A DNA stretch of 9,415 bases from Chloroflexota bacterium (GTDB taxonomy: Bacteria; Chloroflexota; Dormibacteria; CF-121), in the NCBI GenBank assembly GCA_005881235.1, contig VBEQ01000105.1:1-9415 (forward strand), given 5' to 3'. Below, piece by piece: positions 1 through 5,429 of the stretch. Position 1 is the stretch's first letter; each line of letters begins with the position of its first letter. A model generated the notes under the pieces. The model saw only the letters and a list, made by a program, of their open reading frames with translations, was not told the origin of the DNA and did no database searches. Made by a program: the position numbers and the translations under genes.

Positions 1-1
1 C

Positions 2-100
2 GTCGGAATCTCGGAGACGGTGCAGCCGCTGACCGCATCGTTTCAGGACTGGCAGATGAGGCAGCTGAATTCCCTGCAGGCCGCGCTCAGCCGACAATAG
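2..100 (+). CDS. C-terminal end of a metal ABC transporter substrate-binding protein (ZnuA/TroA-like), partial
   Basis: An open frame enters from the left edge and stops at TAG 98-100, giving about 32 residues. The visible end contains SETVQP, then a phenylalanine/tryptophan segment (SFQDWQ) and QLNSLQAAL. This resembles the final helix of cluster A-I metal-binding proteins (ZnuA, TroA, MntC), which often end in a 'W..QL..L..AL' pattern. The assignment rests on that short tail and on the context: the ABC ATPase starts 8 nt downstream and the permease follows, which is the usual order binding protein-ATPase-permease. The mature protein would bind Zn2+ or Mn2+ outside the membrane and deliver it to the permease. 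The metal ligands lie outside the window, so the metal cannot be told. The start and signal peptide are also outside. Confidence 0.6.
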   Translation, partial: VGISETVQPLTASFQDWQMRQLNSLQAALSRQ

Positions 101-108
101 CGGGCAGC

Positions 109-912
109 ATGGCCCGTTCTGTCTCCCCTGCCATCGTCGCCGAGGGCGTGGCTGCCGCGTACGGAAACCGGCTGATCTGGCGAAATGCCAGCTTCACCGT
201 GAACACGGGAGAGTTCGTCGCCGTGCTGGGCCCGAATGGGAGTGGAAAATCGACGCTCCTGCGATTGTTACTCGGGCTTCAGCCCCCCGCGGCCGGCAGC
301 CTCCAGGTTCTCGGCAAACGCCCGCTTCGGGGCAACCCCCAGATCGGCTACGTCCCCCAGCGCCGCAACATCGACCGGGACCTGCCCGTGCGGGGCCGGG
401 ATTTCGTTCACCTGGGCATCGACGGCAACCGATGGGGCCTCGTGCTGGGCAATGCGGCCAGCAACCATCAGCGGGTGGACCAGGCGATCACATCGGTGGA
501 CGCGCAGGCGTACGCGGATCGGCCGATCGGTCGTCTCTCGGGCGGCGAGCAGCAGCGTTTGCTGCTGGCGCAGGCGCTCGCCGGCCGGCCACAGATGCTG
601 CTCCTCGACGAGCCGCTGGCCAGCCTCGACCTGCGTAATCAGATCATCATTGCTGAGCTGGTCGCGGAGCTGGCACGCGCGAACGGGCTCACCGTGCTAT
701 TGATTGCTCACGACATCAACCCGCTGCTGCCCATCGTCGACCGCGTGCTTTATGTGGCGCATGGCGGCCTGGCGATCGGGAAGCCGGCCGAGGTCATCAC
801 CACGGAACAGTTGAGCCGCCTGTACGACGCCCCCATCGAGGTGCTGCACGACAGCCACGGTCACATGTTTGTGGTGGGCCTGGAAGCGGAGAGCGCGCAT
901 CACGATGCCTGA
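109..912 (+). CDS. Metal (Zn/Mn) ABC transporter ATP-binding protein, ZnuC/MntB-like
   Basis: This 267-residue protein is the cytoplasmic ATPase that powers metal import through the permease encoded next. All nucleotide-binding elements are present: Walker A GPNGSGKST (41-49), Q-loop glutamine (84), signature LSGGEQQR (143-150), Walker B LLLDEP (164-169), D-loop (SLD, about 172-174) and H-loop histidine (201). The length suits a single-domain ATPase of the ZnuC/TroB group. The ATG at 109 is 8 nt after the preceding stop, and only a weak G-rich sequence precedes it. The C-terminus carries several histidines (248, 250, 252, 264, 265), which may bind metal or may simply be incidental. The stop overlaps the start of the permease by 8 nt, suggesting translational coupling. 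Zinc versus manganese cannot be decided from this gene; the neighbouring Fur-family gene fits either. Confidence 0.93.
   Translation: MARSVSPAIVAEGVAAAYGNRLIWRNASFTVNTGEFVAVLGPNGSGKSTLLRLLLGLQPPAAGSLQVLGKRPLRGNPQIGYVPQRRNIDRDLPVRGRDFVHLGIDGNRWGLVLGNAASNHQRVDQAITSVDAQAYADRPIGRLSGGEQQRLLLAQALAGRPQMLLLDEPLASLDLRNQIIIAELVAELARANGLTVLLIAHDINPLLPIVDRVLYVAHGGLAIGKPAEVITTEQLSRLYDAPIEVLHDSHGHMFVVGLEAESAHHDA
888..893 (+). promoter_or_regulatory. Shine-Dalgarno-like site that sets the permease start
   Basis: GGAGAG lies inside the end of the ATPase gene, 11 nt before ATG 905. The longer open frame has an ATG at 869, but it would add 12 arginine-rich residues encoded inside the ATPase gene that do not resemble a permease N-terminus. 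The site and the short overlap both favour 905. Confidence 0.5.
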
Positions 913-1822
913 GCCTTACCTGGCGGTGGCGCCGTACTTCGGCTGGGACGTGGTGCGTGACGTGCAGGAACTCCTTCGCTACGCCTTCATGCAGCACGCC
1001 TACGAGGCCGGGACGATCGTCGCGCTCTCGGCCGGGATCATCGGATACTTCGTGGTCCTACGTGGCCTCTCCTTCGCCGCTCACGCGCTCTCCCATATCG
1101 GGTTCGCTGGTGCAACCGGCGCGGTCCTCGTGGGAGCGACGCCCATCGCCGGCTTGCTCGTCTTCACCATGTCGGCGGGCGCCGTCATGGGTGCCCTCGG
1201 CCAGCGGCTCCGGGGCCGCGACGTCACGATCGGCCTCGTGATGGCTTGGTCGCTCGGCCTTGGTCTCCTCTTCACCTACCTGTACAAGGGGTCGGCCCAA
1301 CTGGCGATCGGCATCCTGTTCGGTCAGATCTTCGGTATCACGAGTCAGGAGGTCGCGGTCACCTTCGCTGCCGGATTTCTCACCGTCCTGGCACTCGTCG
1401 CCGTTTACCGTCCGCTGCTCTTTTCCACCCTCGACGAGGAGGTTGCGGAAGCCAAGGGCGTGCCGGTTCGCGGTCTGTCGATCGCCTTCATGGTCATCCT
1501 GGCGGTCGCTGTTTCGGAGGCGGTGCAGGTGGTCGGCGTGCTCCTGATCTTTGCCCTGATCGTCGCCCCCGCGGCCATCGCGGAGCGCTTTACGACCCGG
1601 CCCAGCCGTGGCCTGCTGCTTTCCGCGGCGCTGGCCGTCCTCTTCACCTGGGCGGGCCTGGCGGTCGCCTACTACGTGCCCTACCCGGTCGGCTTCTTCA
1701 TCACGACGATTGCGTTCGGGAGCTATGTCCTGGCGCGATTGGCGGCCCCCACCCTGATCCGCCCCCGCGAGCGGGGAAGGGAGCTTCTCGCCCGGGAGGA
1801 ACAGCTCCGGCACTCGCCGTAG
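905..1822 (+). CDS. Metal ABC transporter permease, ABC-3 family (ZnuB/TroC/MntC-like)
   Basis: The 305-residue product is an integral membrane permease of the ABC-3 family, forming the metal channel with the upstream ATPase and binding protein. Hydrophobic helices run at about 34-52, 66-97, 107-126, 133-168, 189-227 and 236-280, giving roughly eight or nine spans. Family landmarks are visible: VLRGLSFAAHALSHIGFAG (about 51-69), with the conserved SH pair; FSTLDEEVAEAKGVPV (173-188), the cytoplasmic coupling segment; and LLIFALIVAPAAIAERF (213-229). The 905 start is preferred over 869. The final 20 or so residues (from about 285, RPRERGREL...) are hydrophilic and are encoded by a palindromic repeat at 1746-1784, so they look like an added tail and not an ancestral part of the protein. 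The last 100 nt overlap the convergent Fur-family gene. Confidence 0.92.
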   Translation: MPEPYLAVAPYFGWDVVRDVQELLRYAFMQHAYEAGTIVALSAGIIGYFVVLRGLSFAAHALSHIGFAGATGAVLVGATPIAGLLVFTMSAGAVMGALGQRLRGRDVTIGLVMAWSLGLGLLFTYLYKGSAQLAIGILFGQIFGITSQEVAVTFAAGFLTVLALVAVYRPLLFSTLDEEVAEAKGVPVRGLSIAFMVILAVAVSEAVQVVGVLLIFALIVAPAAIAERFTTRPSRGLLLSAALAVLFTWAGLAVAYYVPYPVGFFITTIAFGSYVLARLAAPTLIRPRERGRELLAREEQLRHSP

Positions 1823-2211
1823 AAGTCCAGGGTCGCGTGGTCGACCCGAAAGCCCCGCTGGCGCGCGATCGTCTCCGCCAGGGGCGCGACCGCCGCTTCG
1901 TCCAGGTCCTCAACGGTCCGGCAGGTGGTGCAGATCAGGTGATGGTGATGACCGGGCTCACACCAGACGTAGGCGGAGGTGTGACCCGGCCGCTCGAGGC
2001 GCTGCGCCAATCCGGCGGTGACCAGCGTGTCGAGCGATCGAAACACCGTGGCCCGCCCGATGTAGGTGTGCTTCTTGCGAACGCGTTCGTAGAGTTCCTG
2101 CGCCGAGGTTTCCTTTCCCGTCTGCGCCAGCACCGCGGCGATGGCGAGCCGTTGCGGCGTCAGTCGGACGCCCGTCTGTTGCAGGGCGGCCTGGGCCGTT
2201 GTCTCAACCAC
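1723..2211 (-). CDS. Fur-family metal-responsive transcriptional regulator (Zur/Fur/Mur-like)
   Basis: This is a DNA-binding metalloregulator of the Fur superfamily, 162 residues from GTG 2211 (TTG 2217 is an in-frame alternative). Visible features are the N-terminal GVRLTPQR (14-21), the recognition region IGRATVFRSLDTLVTAG (51-67), the metal-binding HHHH (88-91) followed by CTTC (94-97), and a second CxxC, GECRSC (132-137). The two CxxC pairs are the usual structural zinc site. The open frame extends far upstream to 2439, but that part overlaps the divergent HD-GYP gene and is low-complexity, so it is rejected. The protein should end near the last cysteine, yet it has 25 further basic residues encoded across a palindromic repeat. 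Its position facing a metal ABC operon suggests that it controls metal uptake. Which metal it senses cannot be read from the sequence. Confidence 0.9.
   Translation of the reverse strand: MVETTAQAALQQTGVRLTPQRLAIAAVLAQTGKETSAQELYERVRKKHTYIGRATVFRSLDTLVTAGLAQRLERPGHTSAYVWCEPGHHHHLICTTCRTVEDLDEAAVAPLAETIARQRGFRVDHATLDFYGECRSCSSRARSSLPRSRGRIRVGAANRART
1746..1784 (-). repeat. Palindromic GC-rich intergenic repeat, copy 1 (inside overlapping gene ends)
   Basis: Read on the - strand this is CTCCCTTCCCCGC, a short loop, GCGGGGG, then a GATCAGGGTGGGGG tail. It matches copy 2 at 4462-4499 (+ strand) in arm, loop and T(C/T)xGGGTGG tail. Perfect 6-bp arms lie at 1763-1768 and 1771-1776. The pattern resembles the widespread bacterial 'CCCTCTCCCGC..GCGGGGGAGGG..GGGTGGGG' element, which is usually intergenic. 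Here it falls within the coding ends of both the permease and the Fur-family gene, and supplies their odd C-terminal residues. As RNA, its hairpin could also end or protect either transcript. Confidence 0.7.
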
Positions 2212-2217
2212 AACCAA

Positions 2218-2223
2218 ATGATA
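2218..2223 (-). promoter_or_regulatory. Candidate -10 element for a leaderless Fur-family transcript
   Basis: TATCAT on the - strand matches five of six bases of TATAAT. With standard spacing the transcript would begin at 2211, exactly the first base of the GTG start, so the mRNA would have no leader. No convincing -35 is seen, and no Shine-Dalgarno site lies at a useful distance (GGAAGG at 2241-2236 is too far). The divergent HD-GYP start at 2290 also lacks a recognisable ribosome-binding site, and the 78 nt between the genes must hold both promoters. Confidence 0.4.
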
Positions 2224-2289
2224 CTGCTGATCCGACCTTCCAAACTGCGGGGGACGGCAGGGTAGCGGTATTCGCGCCGTTACGTCGAT

Positions 2290-3741
2290 ATGGCCACCGT
2301 CGCCGTCGTCTCGCGCCCCCGGGTCAGGTGGGCCACTCCGGCGGCTGCCTTCGGCTCCCTCCTCTTCCCCGCCGGCATCTTCGCCTGGCTGGCCGCGCAC
2401 CCGGCGAGCGACCCGAACCTCATCGTGCCGCGCCAGCACTTCCTGATTGTCACGGTGGTCTCCTTGCTGGCCTTCGGGCTGGCGGTATTACTGGCGATCG
2501 CCGCCGTGCAGATCGCGCAGTATCGGGTGCTCTTCTTCTGCCTGGGGTTCATGGCCATGGGCGGCATCTTCGCGGTCCACGGTATCGACACCCCCGGCAT
2601 CCTCAAGACGGGAGCTGACGCACGCTACGCCGGGAGCGTCCTCGGCGTTTCCGCTTACCTCAGCCTCTTCGTCCCCGCGCTCTTCTTCGCCGCGTCGTAT
2701 ACGCCGCTGACCGCCGCCTTCGAGCGACGCCTTCCCTTCTCGCCGGCCGGCTGGCTGATCGTCCTGCTCGCCACGGCCCTGACCATCTACGGCGCGCTGG
2801 CCATCGCCAGTACCGAGGTGATCGCAGGGCTACCCTTTGGCGTTCGGCCGTACTCGACCGCGATGGGCCTGACGACGATCGCTCTGCTGCTGTTTTCGGC
2901 ATGGCGCCAGGCCGCCGCCTACCTCGTCGCCCGCCTGCCACTCCAGGGTGTGCTCGTTCTCGCCTTCGTTCTGCTCGCCGAGGCCCAGGGCATCATGATG
3001 CTTGGCCAGGTCTGGCGCCTTTCCTGGTGGGAATACCACGGGCTGATGCTGCTGAGCGTCGGCCTCGCCGTCTCCGCGCTCGCGGCGCAAAGGGCGAAGG
3101 GCCAGTCGTTTCGCGACGTGATGGAAGCGACGCTCGAGCTCCAGGTCAAGGTCGGCGCGGAGCTCGAGCATGCCGAATCGATCGCCGCTCTGGCCGCGGC
3201 CGTCGAGGCCAAGGACGAAAACACCAGGGGGCACAACACCCGTGTCGCCGAGCTCGCCGTCCGGATCGGGCGCGCGATGGAGCTGCCCACCGACAAGCTG
3301 CGCACGCTCGCGCGCGCCGGCCTGCTCCACGACGTGGGCAAGATCGGCATCCCGGATGCCATCCTCAACAAGCCGGGCCCGCTCGACGCCGACGAGTGGA
3401 TCGCGATCAAGCGCCACCCGCACCTCGGCCACGAGATCCTCCTGCGGGTGCCGAGCCTTCACCGCGAAGCCGAGATCGTGATCGCGCACCACGAGCGGAT
3501 CGACGGCAGCGGCTATCCCCGTGGACTCCGCGGCGACCAGATTCCGCTCGAGGCCCGCATCCTCGCGGTCGCCGATACCTACGACGTGCTCATTTCCAAC
3601 CGGCCGTACCGCCAGGCCTTCGACAACGAGCGCGCCGTTCGCATTCTTCGCGAGGAGTCCGGGACGCATCTCTGGGAGCCGGCCGTCCGCGCACTCCTGC
3701 GCAGCCTCGGCGAGCGTCTCGACGGCCAGCTCGCCGCCTGA
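2290..3741 (+). CDS. Multi-TM membrane protein with C-terminal HD-GYP domain (predicted c-di-GMP phosphodiesterase)
   Basis: The 483-residue protein has about eight N-terminal membrane helices (roughly 18-36, 51-75, 79-98, 116-136, 153-174, 190-212, 219-240, 249-266), a short helical linker and an HD-GYP domain (about 298-475). HD-GYP proteins hydrolyse cyclic di-GMP at a metal centre. Expected metal ligands and motifs are present: H315, HD at 347-348 in LLHDVGKIGIPD, H376, HH at 400-401, GYP at 408-410 in IDGSGYPRGL, and D429 in VADTYD. The membrane part is probably a sensor. It carries a VHGIDTPG segment (96-103) that I cannot assign to a named domain. ATG 2290 is the first start after an in-frame TAG at 2263-2265. 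No Shine-Dalgarno is evident. It is divergent from the Fur-family gene and converges on the CAP gene with a 9-nt gap. Confidence 0.92.
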   Translation: MATVAVVSRPRVRWATPAAAFGSLLFPAGIFAWLAAHPASDPNLIVPRQHFLIVTVVSLLAFGLAVLLAIAAVQIAQYRVLFFCLGFMAMGGIFAVHGIDTPGILKTGADARYAGSVLGVSAYLSLFVPALFFAASYTPLTAAFERRLPFSPAGWLIVLLATALTIYGALAIASTEVIAGLPFGVRPYSTAMGLTTIALLLFSAWRQAAAYLVARLPLQGVLVLAFVLLAEAQGIMMLGQVWRLSWWEYHGLMLLSVGLAVSALAAQRAKGQSFRDVMEATLELQVKVGAELEHAESIAALAAAVEAKDENTRGHNTRVAELAVRIGRAMELPTDKLRTLARAGLLHDVGKIGIPDAILNKPGPLDADEWIAIKRHPHLGHEILLRVPSLHREAEIVIAHHERIDGSGYPRGLRGDQIPLEARILAVADTYDVLISNRPYRQAFDNERAVRILREESGTHLWEPAVRALLRSLGERLDGQLAA

Positions 3742-3750
3742 AGGGGCGAA

Positions 3751-4383
3751 TTAGTCGGTGAAGACGGCGGAGATGTACATCTTGTCGCCGTCGATCGCGG
3801 TGCCGATGCCAACCTGGCGGTAGTGCGAGCCGAGGATGTTGTCTCGATGTTCGGGTGAGTTCATCCACCAGGTCTCGGCGTCGGAAATGGCGCCATCGAA
3901 TGGGGGTCCGCCTGCCCAGAAGATGTTCTCTCCGTCCCAGGTATAGGGCACTCCGCTCTGCTGGAGGAGTTCGGTGGCGGCCATCACCGTGCGACCCGGT
4001 CGGACGTGGGTCAGGCCATCTGTCACCATCTGCCGGGCTCGGGTGGATGCGATGGTGTCGAGCACCAGGGACTCGGTGAGAGGTGGCTGCCCGGCCACGC
4101 CTCGCTCACGGTTGAACAGCGCAACCACGGCGGGTGGCGCAGTTGGGCCGGACGGGAGGCCGGCGCCTGTGGGCGGCCCGCTGGAGCTGCGAGACCGAGC
4201 CGCGATCTCGTCGTTCCAGCGCTCGGGCGCCGAGTTCGCCACCGGGATTTGAGCGGCAGGCGCCACTCCAACACCGCTCTGCGGGTTCCCCAGGCAGAGG
4301 GCGATCGCCGCCAGGCCGGCGATCGCGCCAAGCAAGGGCGCGGATGAGGCACGGCGCGCGGCAAATGCCGGGTAGTGAATCAT
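3751..4383 (-). CDS. Exported CAP/SCP-domain protein (allergen V5/Tpx-1/PR-1 superfamily)
   Basis: The 210-residue product has a basic N-terminus, a hydrophobic stretch at about 16-31 (signal peptide or membrane anchor), a Ser/Pro/Gly/Ala-rich linker (about 40-85) and a CAP domain (about 86-210). CAP landmarks are N91-R-E-R with Leu102 downstream, H126, GENIFW (151-156, E152), and WWMNSPEHRDNIL (172-184, H179), followed by GIG and a terminal F-T-D strand. H126, E152 and H179 correspond to the usual cavity residues. The cysteine at 30 is not preceded by a good lipobox. Bacterial CAP proteins are secreted or surface proteins with varied and mostly unproven roles, so no function is assigned. The ATG is supported by AAGGGGA just upstream. 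The gene lies downstream of the phosphoesterase but has its own AT-rich promoter-like region. Confidence 0.88.
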   Translation of the reverse strand: MIHYPAFAARRASSAPLLGAIAGLAAIALCLGNPQSGVGVAPAAQIPVANSAPERWNDEIAARSRSSSGPPTGAGLPSGPTAPPAVVALFNRERGVAGQPPLTESLVLDTIASTRARQMVTDGLTHVRPGRTVMAATELLQQSGVPYTWDGENIFWAGGPPFDGAISDAETWWMNSPEHRDNILGSHYRQVGIGTAIDGDKMYISAVFTD

Positions 4384-4412
4384 GCGTTCCCCTTACGCAT
4401 AACGTGATATCA

Positions 4413-4418
4413 ATTCTA
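4413..4418 (-). promoter_or_regulatory. Candidate -10 element for the CAP-domain gene
   Basis: TAGAAT on the - strand matches five of six consensus bases and lies in a locally AT-rich stretch (4384-4425), unusual for this window. The predicted start of transcription near 4406 would leave a leader of about 23 nt containing the AAGGGGA ribosome-binding site. No good -35 is seen; that position falls within the inverted repeat at 4424-4446, which would suit an activator- or repressor-controlled promoter. Confidence 0.4.
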
Positions 4419-4423
4419 TCAGA

Positions 4424-4446
4424 TCGCGAGATGCGATCCCTCGCGA
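4424..4446. promoter_or_regulatory. Perfect inverted repeat at the -35 position of the CAP gene, possible operator
   Basis: The arms TCGCGAG (4424-4430) and CTCGCGA (4440-4446) are perfect complements around a 9-nt spacer. A second, nested palindrome, GATCGC (4422-4427) and GCGATC (4433-4438), shares the same bases. The pair sits immediately upstream of the candidate -10 of the CAP-domain gene, where a dimeric regulator could bind. It is distinct from the GC-rich repeat at 4462-4499. Confidence 0.4.
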
Positions 4447-4461
4447 GTGGAACGTGGCTGT

Positions 4462-4499
4462 CCCTCTCCCGCTTGCGGGGGAGGGGGTTGGGGTGGAGG
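4462..4499 (+). repeat. Palindromic GC-rich intergenic repeat, copy 2
   Basis: An 11-bp imperfect stem forms between CCCTCTCCCGC (4462-4472) and GCGGGGGAGGG (4475-4485), with one G-U pair and a minimal TT turn. It is followed by a GGTTGGGGTGGAGG tail. It is the same kind of element as the copy at 1746-1784 but lies in the opposite orientation. On the - strand it encodes the HPNPLPRKRER reading that typifies this common repeat family. It begins one base beyond the stop codon of the phosphoesterase gene and could act as a 3' hairpin, though no T-run for intrinsic termination follows it. Confidence 0.75.
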
Positions 4500-4500
4500 C

Positions 4501-5364
4501 TCAGCCGCTCGTGGGACTCTTGGCGGCCGCCGCCTCGAGCTGCGAATGCAGGGAGGTCGCCTGTTTGGCGAGGCCGAGGCGCGGAACTCGCAACCGGTCG
4601 GAGACCGTCGCCAGGAGCGAGTAGTGATTCAACGGCATCGTCAGCTGGCCACGCAACCCGGGCGCGACGACGAGTAGCGCAACCCGGCCGTCTCCAGCTC
4701 CCGACTCGTCCCAGGTGATGAACAAGACCCCGCCCTGCTTCCAGGCGGTCGAGCTGACGATCTGGGGAACCGTCTGCGAGAGCCAGCGGTCGGCCCTCGC
4801 CACCCCGCAGTCGTGACCGTCGTTGCACATGCCGGGGGTGATCCACGAGAGGAGCGGCGTGTCGCTATTCAGGTCCGTGGTGAGGTCGGTCATGGGCACG
4901 ATGTTCGCCGGGCAGGCGCCCCCGTAGTAGGAGAAGGGATTGTGTTTGACGGCGTAGGGATACGGGCTGGTGAAGCAGTCGCCGGTGAAGCCCTCCATGT
5001 ACGCCTTCCACGAGATCCCCGCGGAACTCAGTTGATTGCCGAGCCCGGTCGCGGGAAGGGTATGGAACTCGTCATCGGTGATCCCCCAGGTCGAGCCCGA
5101 GGTCATCGCCAGGTAGTTCGGGAGACTCGGGTTCGAGATCTCCGAGTAGTTGGTGGCCACGGCGTACTGCCTGGCCAGGCCGGCGATGTAGGGCTGCCTG
5201 AGGGCGAGCTGGTAGGGCGTGTTCTCGAGCACGATCACGAACACGTGCTTGGGGGGCGCCGGCGGCGTCGGCGATGAGGTGGCCTTACCGAATGCCACAG
5301 GCTGACAGGCCGTCGCCAGGAGCAGCGCGGCCAAGGAGGGCGCAAGGCGGCGAACGAATCGCAT
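4501..5364 (-). CDS. Exported phosphoesterase, alkaline/acid phosphatase superfamily (PF04185-like), probable lipoprotein
   Basis: The 287-residue product starts with a basic N-terminus and hydrophobic run ending LLLATAC, so Cys20 is a plausible lipidation site. A Pro/Thr-rich linker (27-38) leads to the catalytic domain. Motifs of the phosphoesterase family (phospholipase C/AcpA-like) are visible: HVFVIVLENTPY (40-51, E47-N48), NPSLPNYLAMTSG (78-90), WKAYMEG (119-125), KHNPFSYY (140-147), ITWDES (216-221) and LNHYSLLATV (245-254). Known members cleave phosphomonoesters or phospholipids outside the cytoplasm; the substrate here is unknown. ATG 5364 is chosen because the signal sequence begins there. 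A GATAAT box at 5386-5381 (- strand) may be its -10. Downstream is the GC-rich repeat and then the CAP gene, same strand. Confidence 0.87.
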   Translation of the reverse strand: MRFVRRLAPSLAALLLATACQPVAFGKATSSPTPPAPPKHVFVIVLENTPYQLALRQPYIAGLARQYAVATNYSEISNPSLPNYLAMTSGSTWGITDDEFHTLPATGLGNQLSSAGISWKAYMEGFTGDCFTSPYPYAVKHNPFSYYGGACPANIVPMTDLTTDLNSDTPLLSWITPGMCNDGHDCGVARADRWLSQTVPQIVSSTAWKQGGVLFITWDESGAGDGRVALLVVAPGLRGQLTMPLNHYSLLATVSDRLRVPRLGLAKQATSLHSQLEAAAAKSPTSG

Positions 5365-5380
5365 ATCGCCGATGTCAGAA

Positions 5381-5386
5381 ATTATC
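5381..5386 (-). promoter_or_regulatory. Candidate -10 element for the phosphoesterase gene
   Basis: GATAAT on the - strand, five of six to consensus, lies in the AT-richer 65-nt gap between the glycoside hydrolase and phosphoesterase genes. It suggests that the phosphoesterase can be transcribed separately. No matching -35 at 16-18 nt and no clear ribosome-binding site are seen. Confidence 0.3.
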
Positions 5387-5429
5387 CCAGACGAATGTAA
5401 AACGATCCTGAATTCCGCGTGAGAAACGC

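Noticed and set aside
1058..1813. Long - strand frame opposite the permease
   Set aside because: The product is a charged, low-complexity Asp/Glu/Arg/Gly sequence typical of the antisense of a GC-rich membrane protein gene; the + strand has clear family motifs.
2210..2236. Possible Fur/Zur box near the Fur-family promoter
   Set aside because: ATGATA and CTGATC pieces are suggestive but do not form a convincing inverted repeat of the known box type.
2212..2439. Upstream extension of the Fur-family open frame (76 more residues)
   Set aside because: It is antisense to the start of the HD-GYP gene, low in complexity and unlike any Fur N-terminus; the conserved helix begins near GTG 2211.
2830..3669. 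Long - strand frame opposite the HD-GYP gene
   Set aside because: It is antisense to conserved HD-GYP motifs and shows no recognisable domain.
3742..3750. Intrinsic terminator between the convergent HD-GYP and CAP genes
   Set aside because: The 9-nt gap has no hairpin or T-run; termination must occur by another route or inside the opposing gene.
4106..4846. - strand frame containing HPNPLPRKRER
   Set aside because: It is a translation across the palindromic repeat, joining out-of-frame parts of the phosphoesterase and CAP genes; not a gene.
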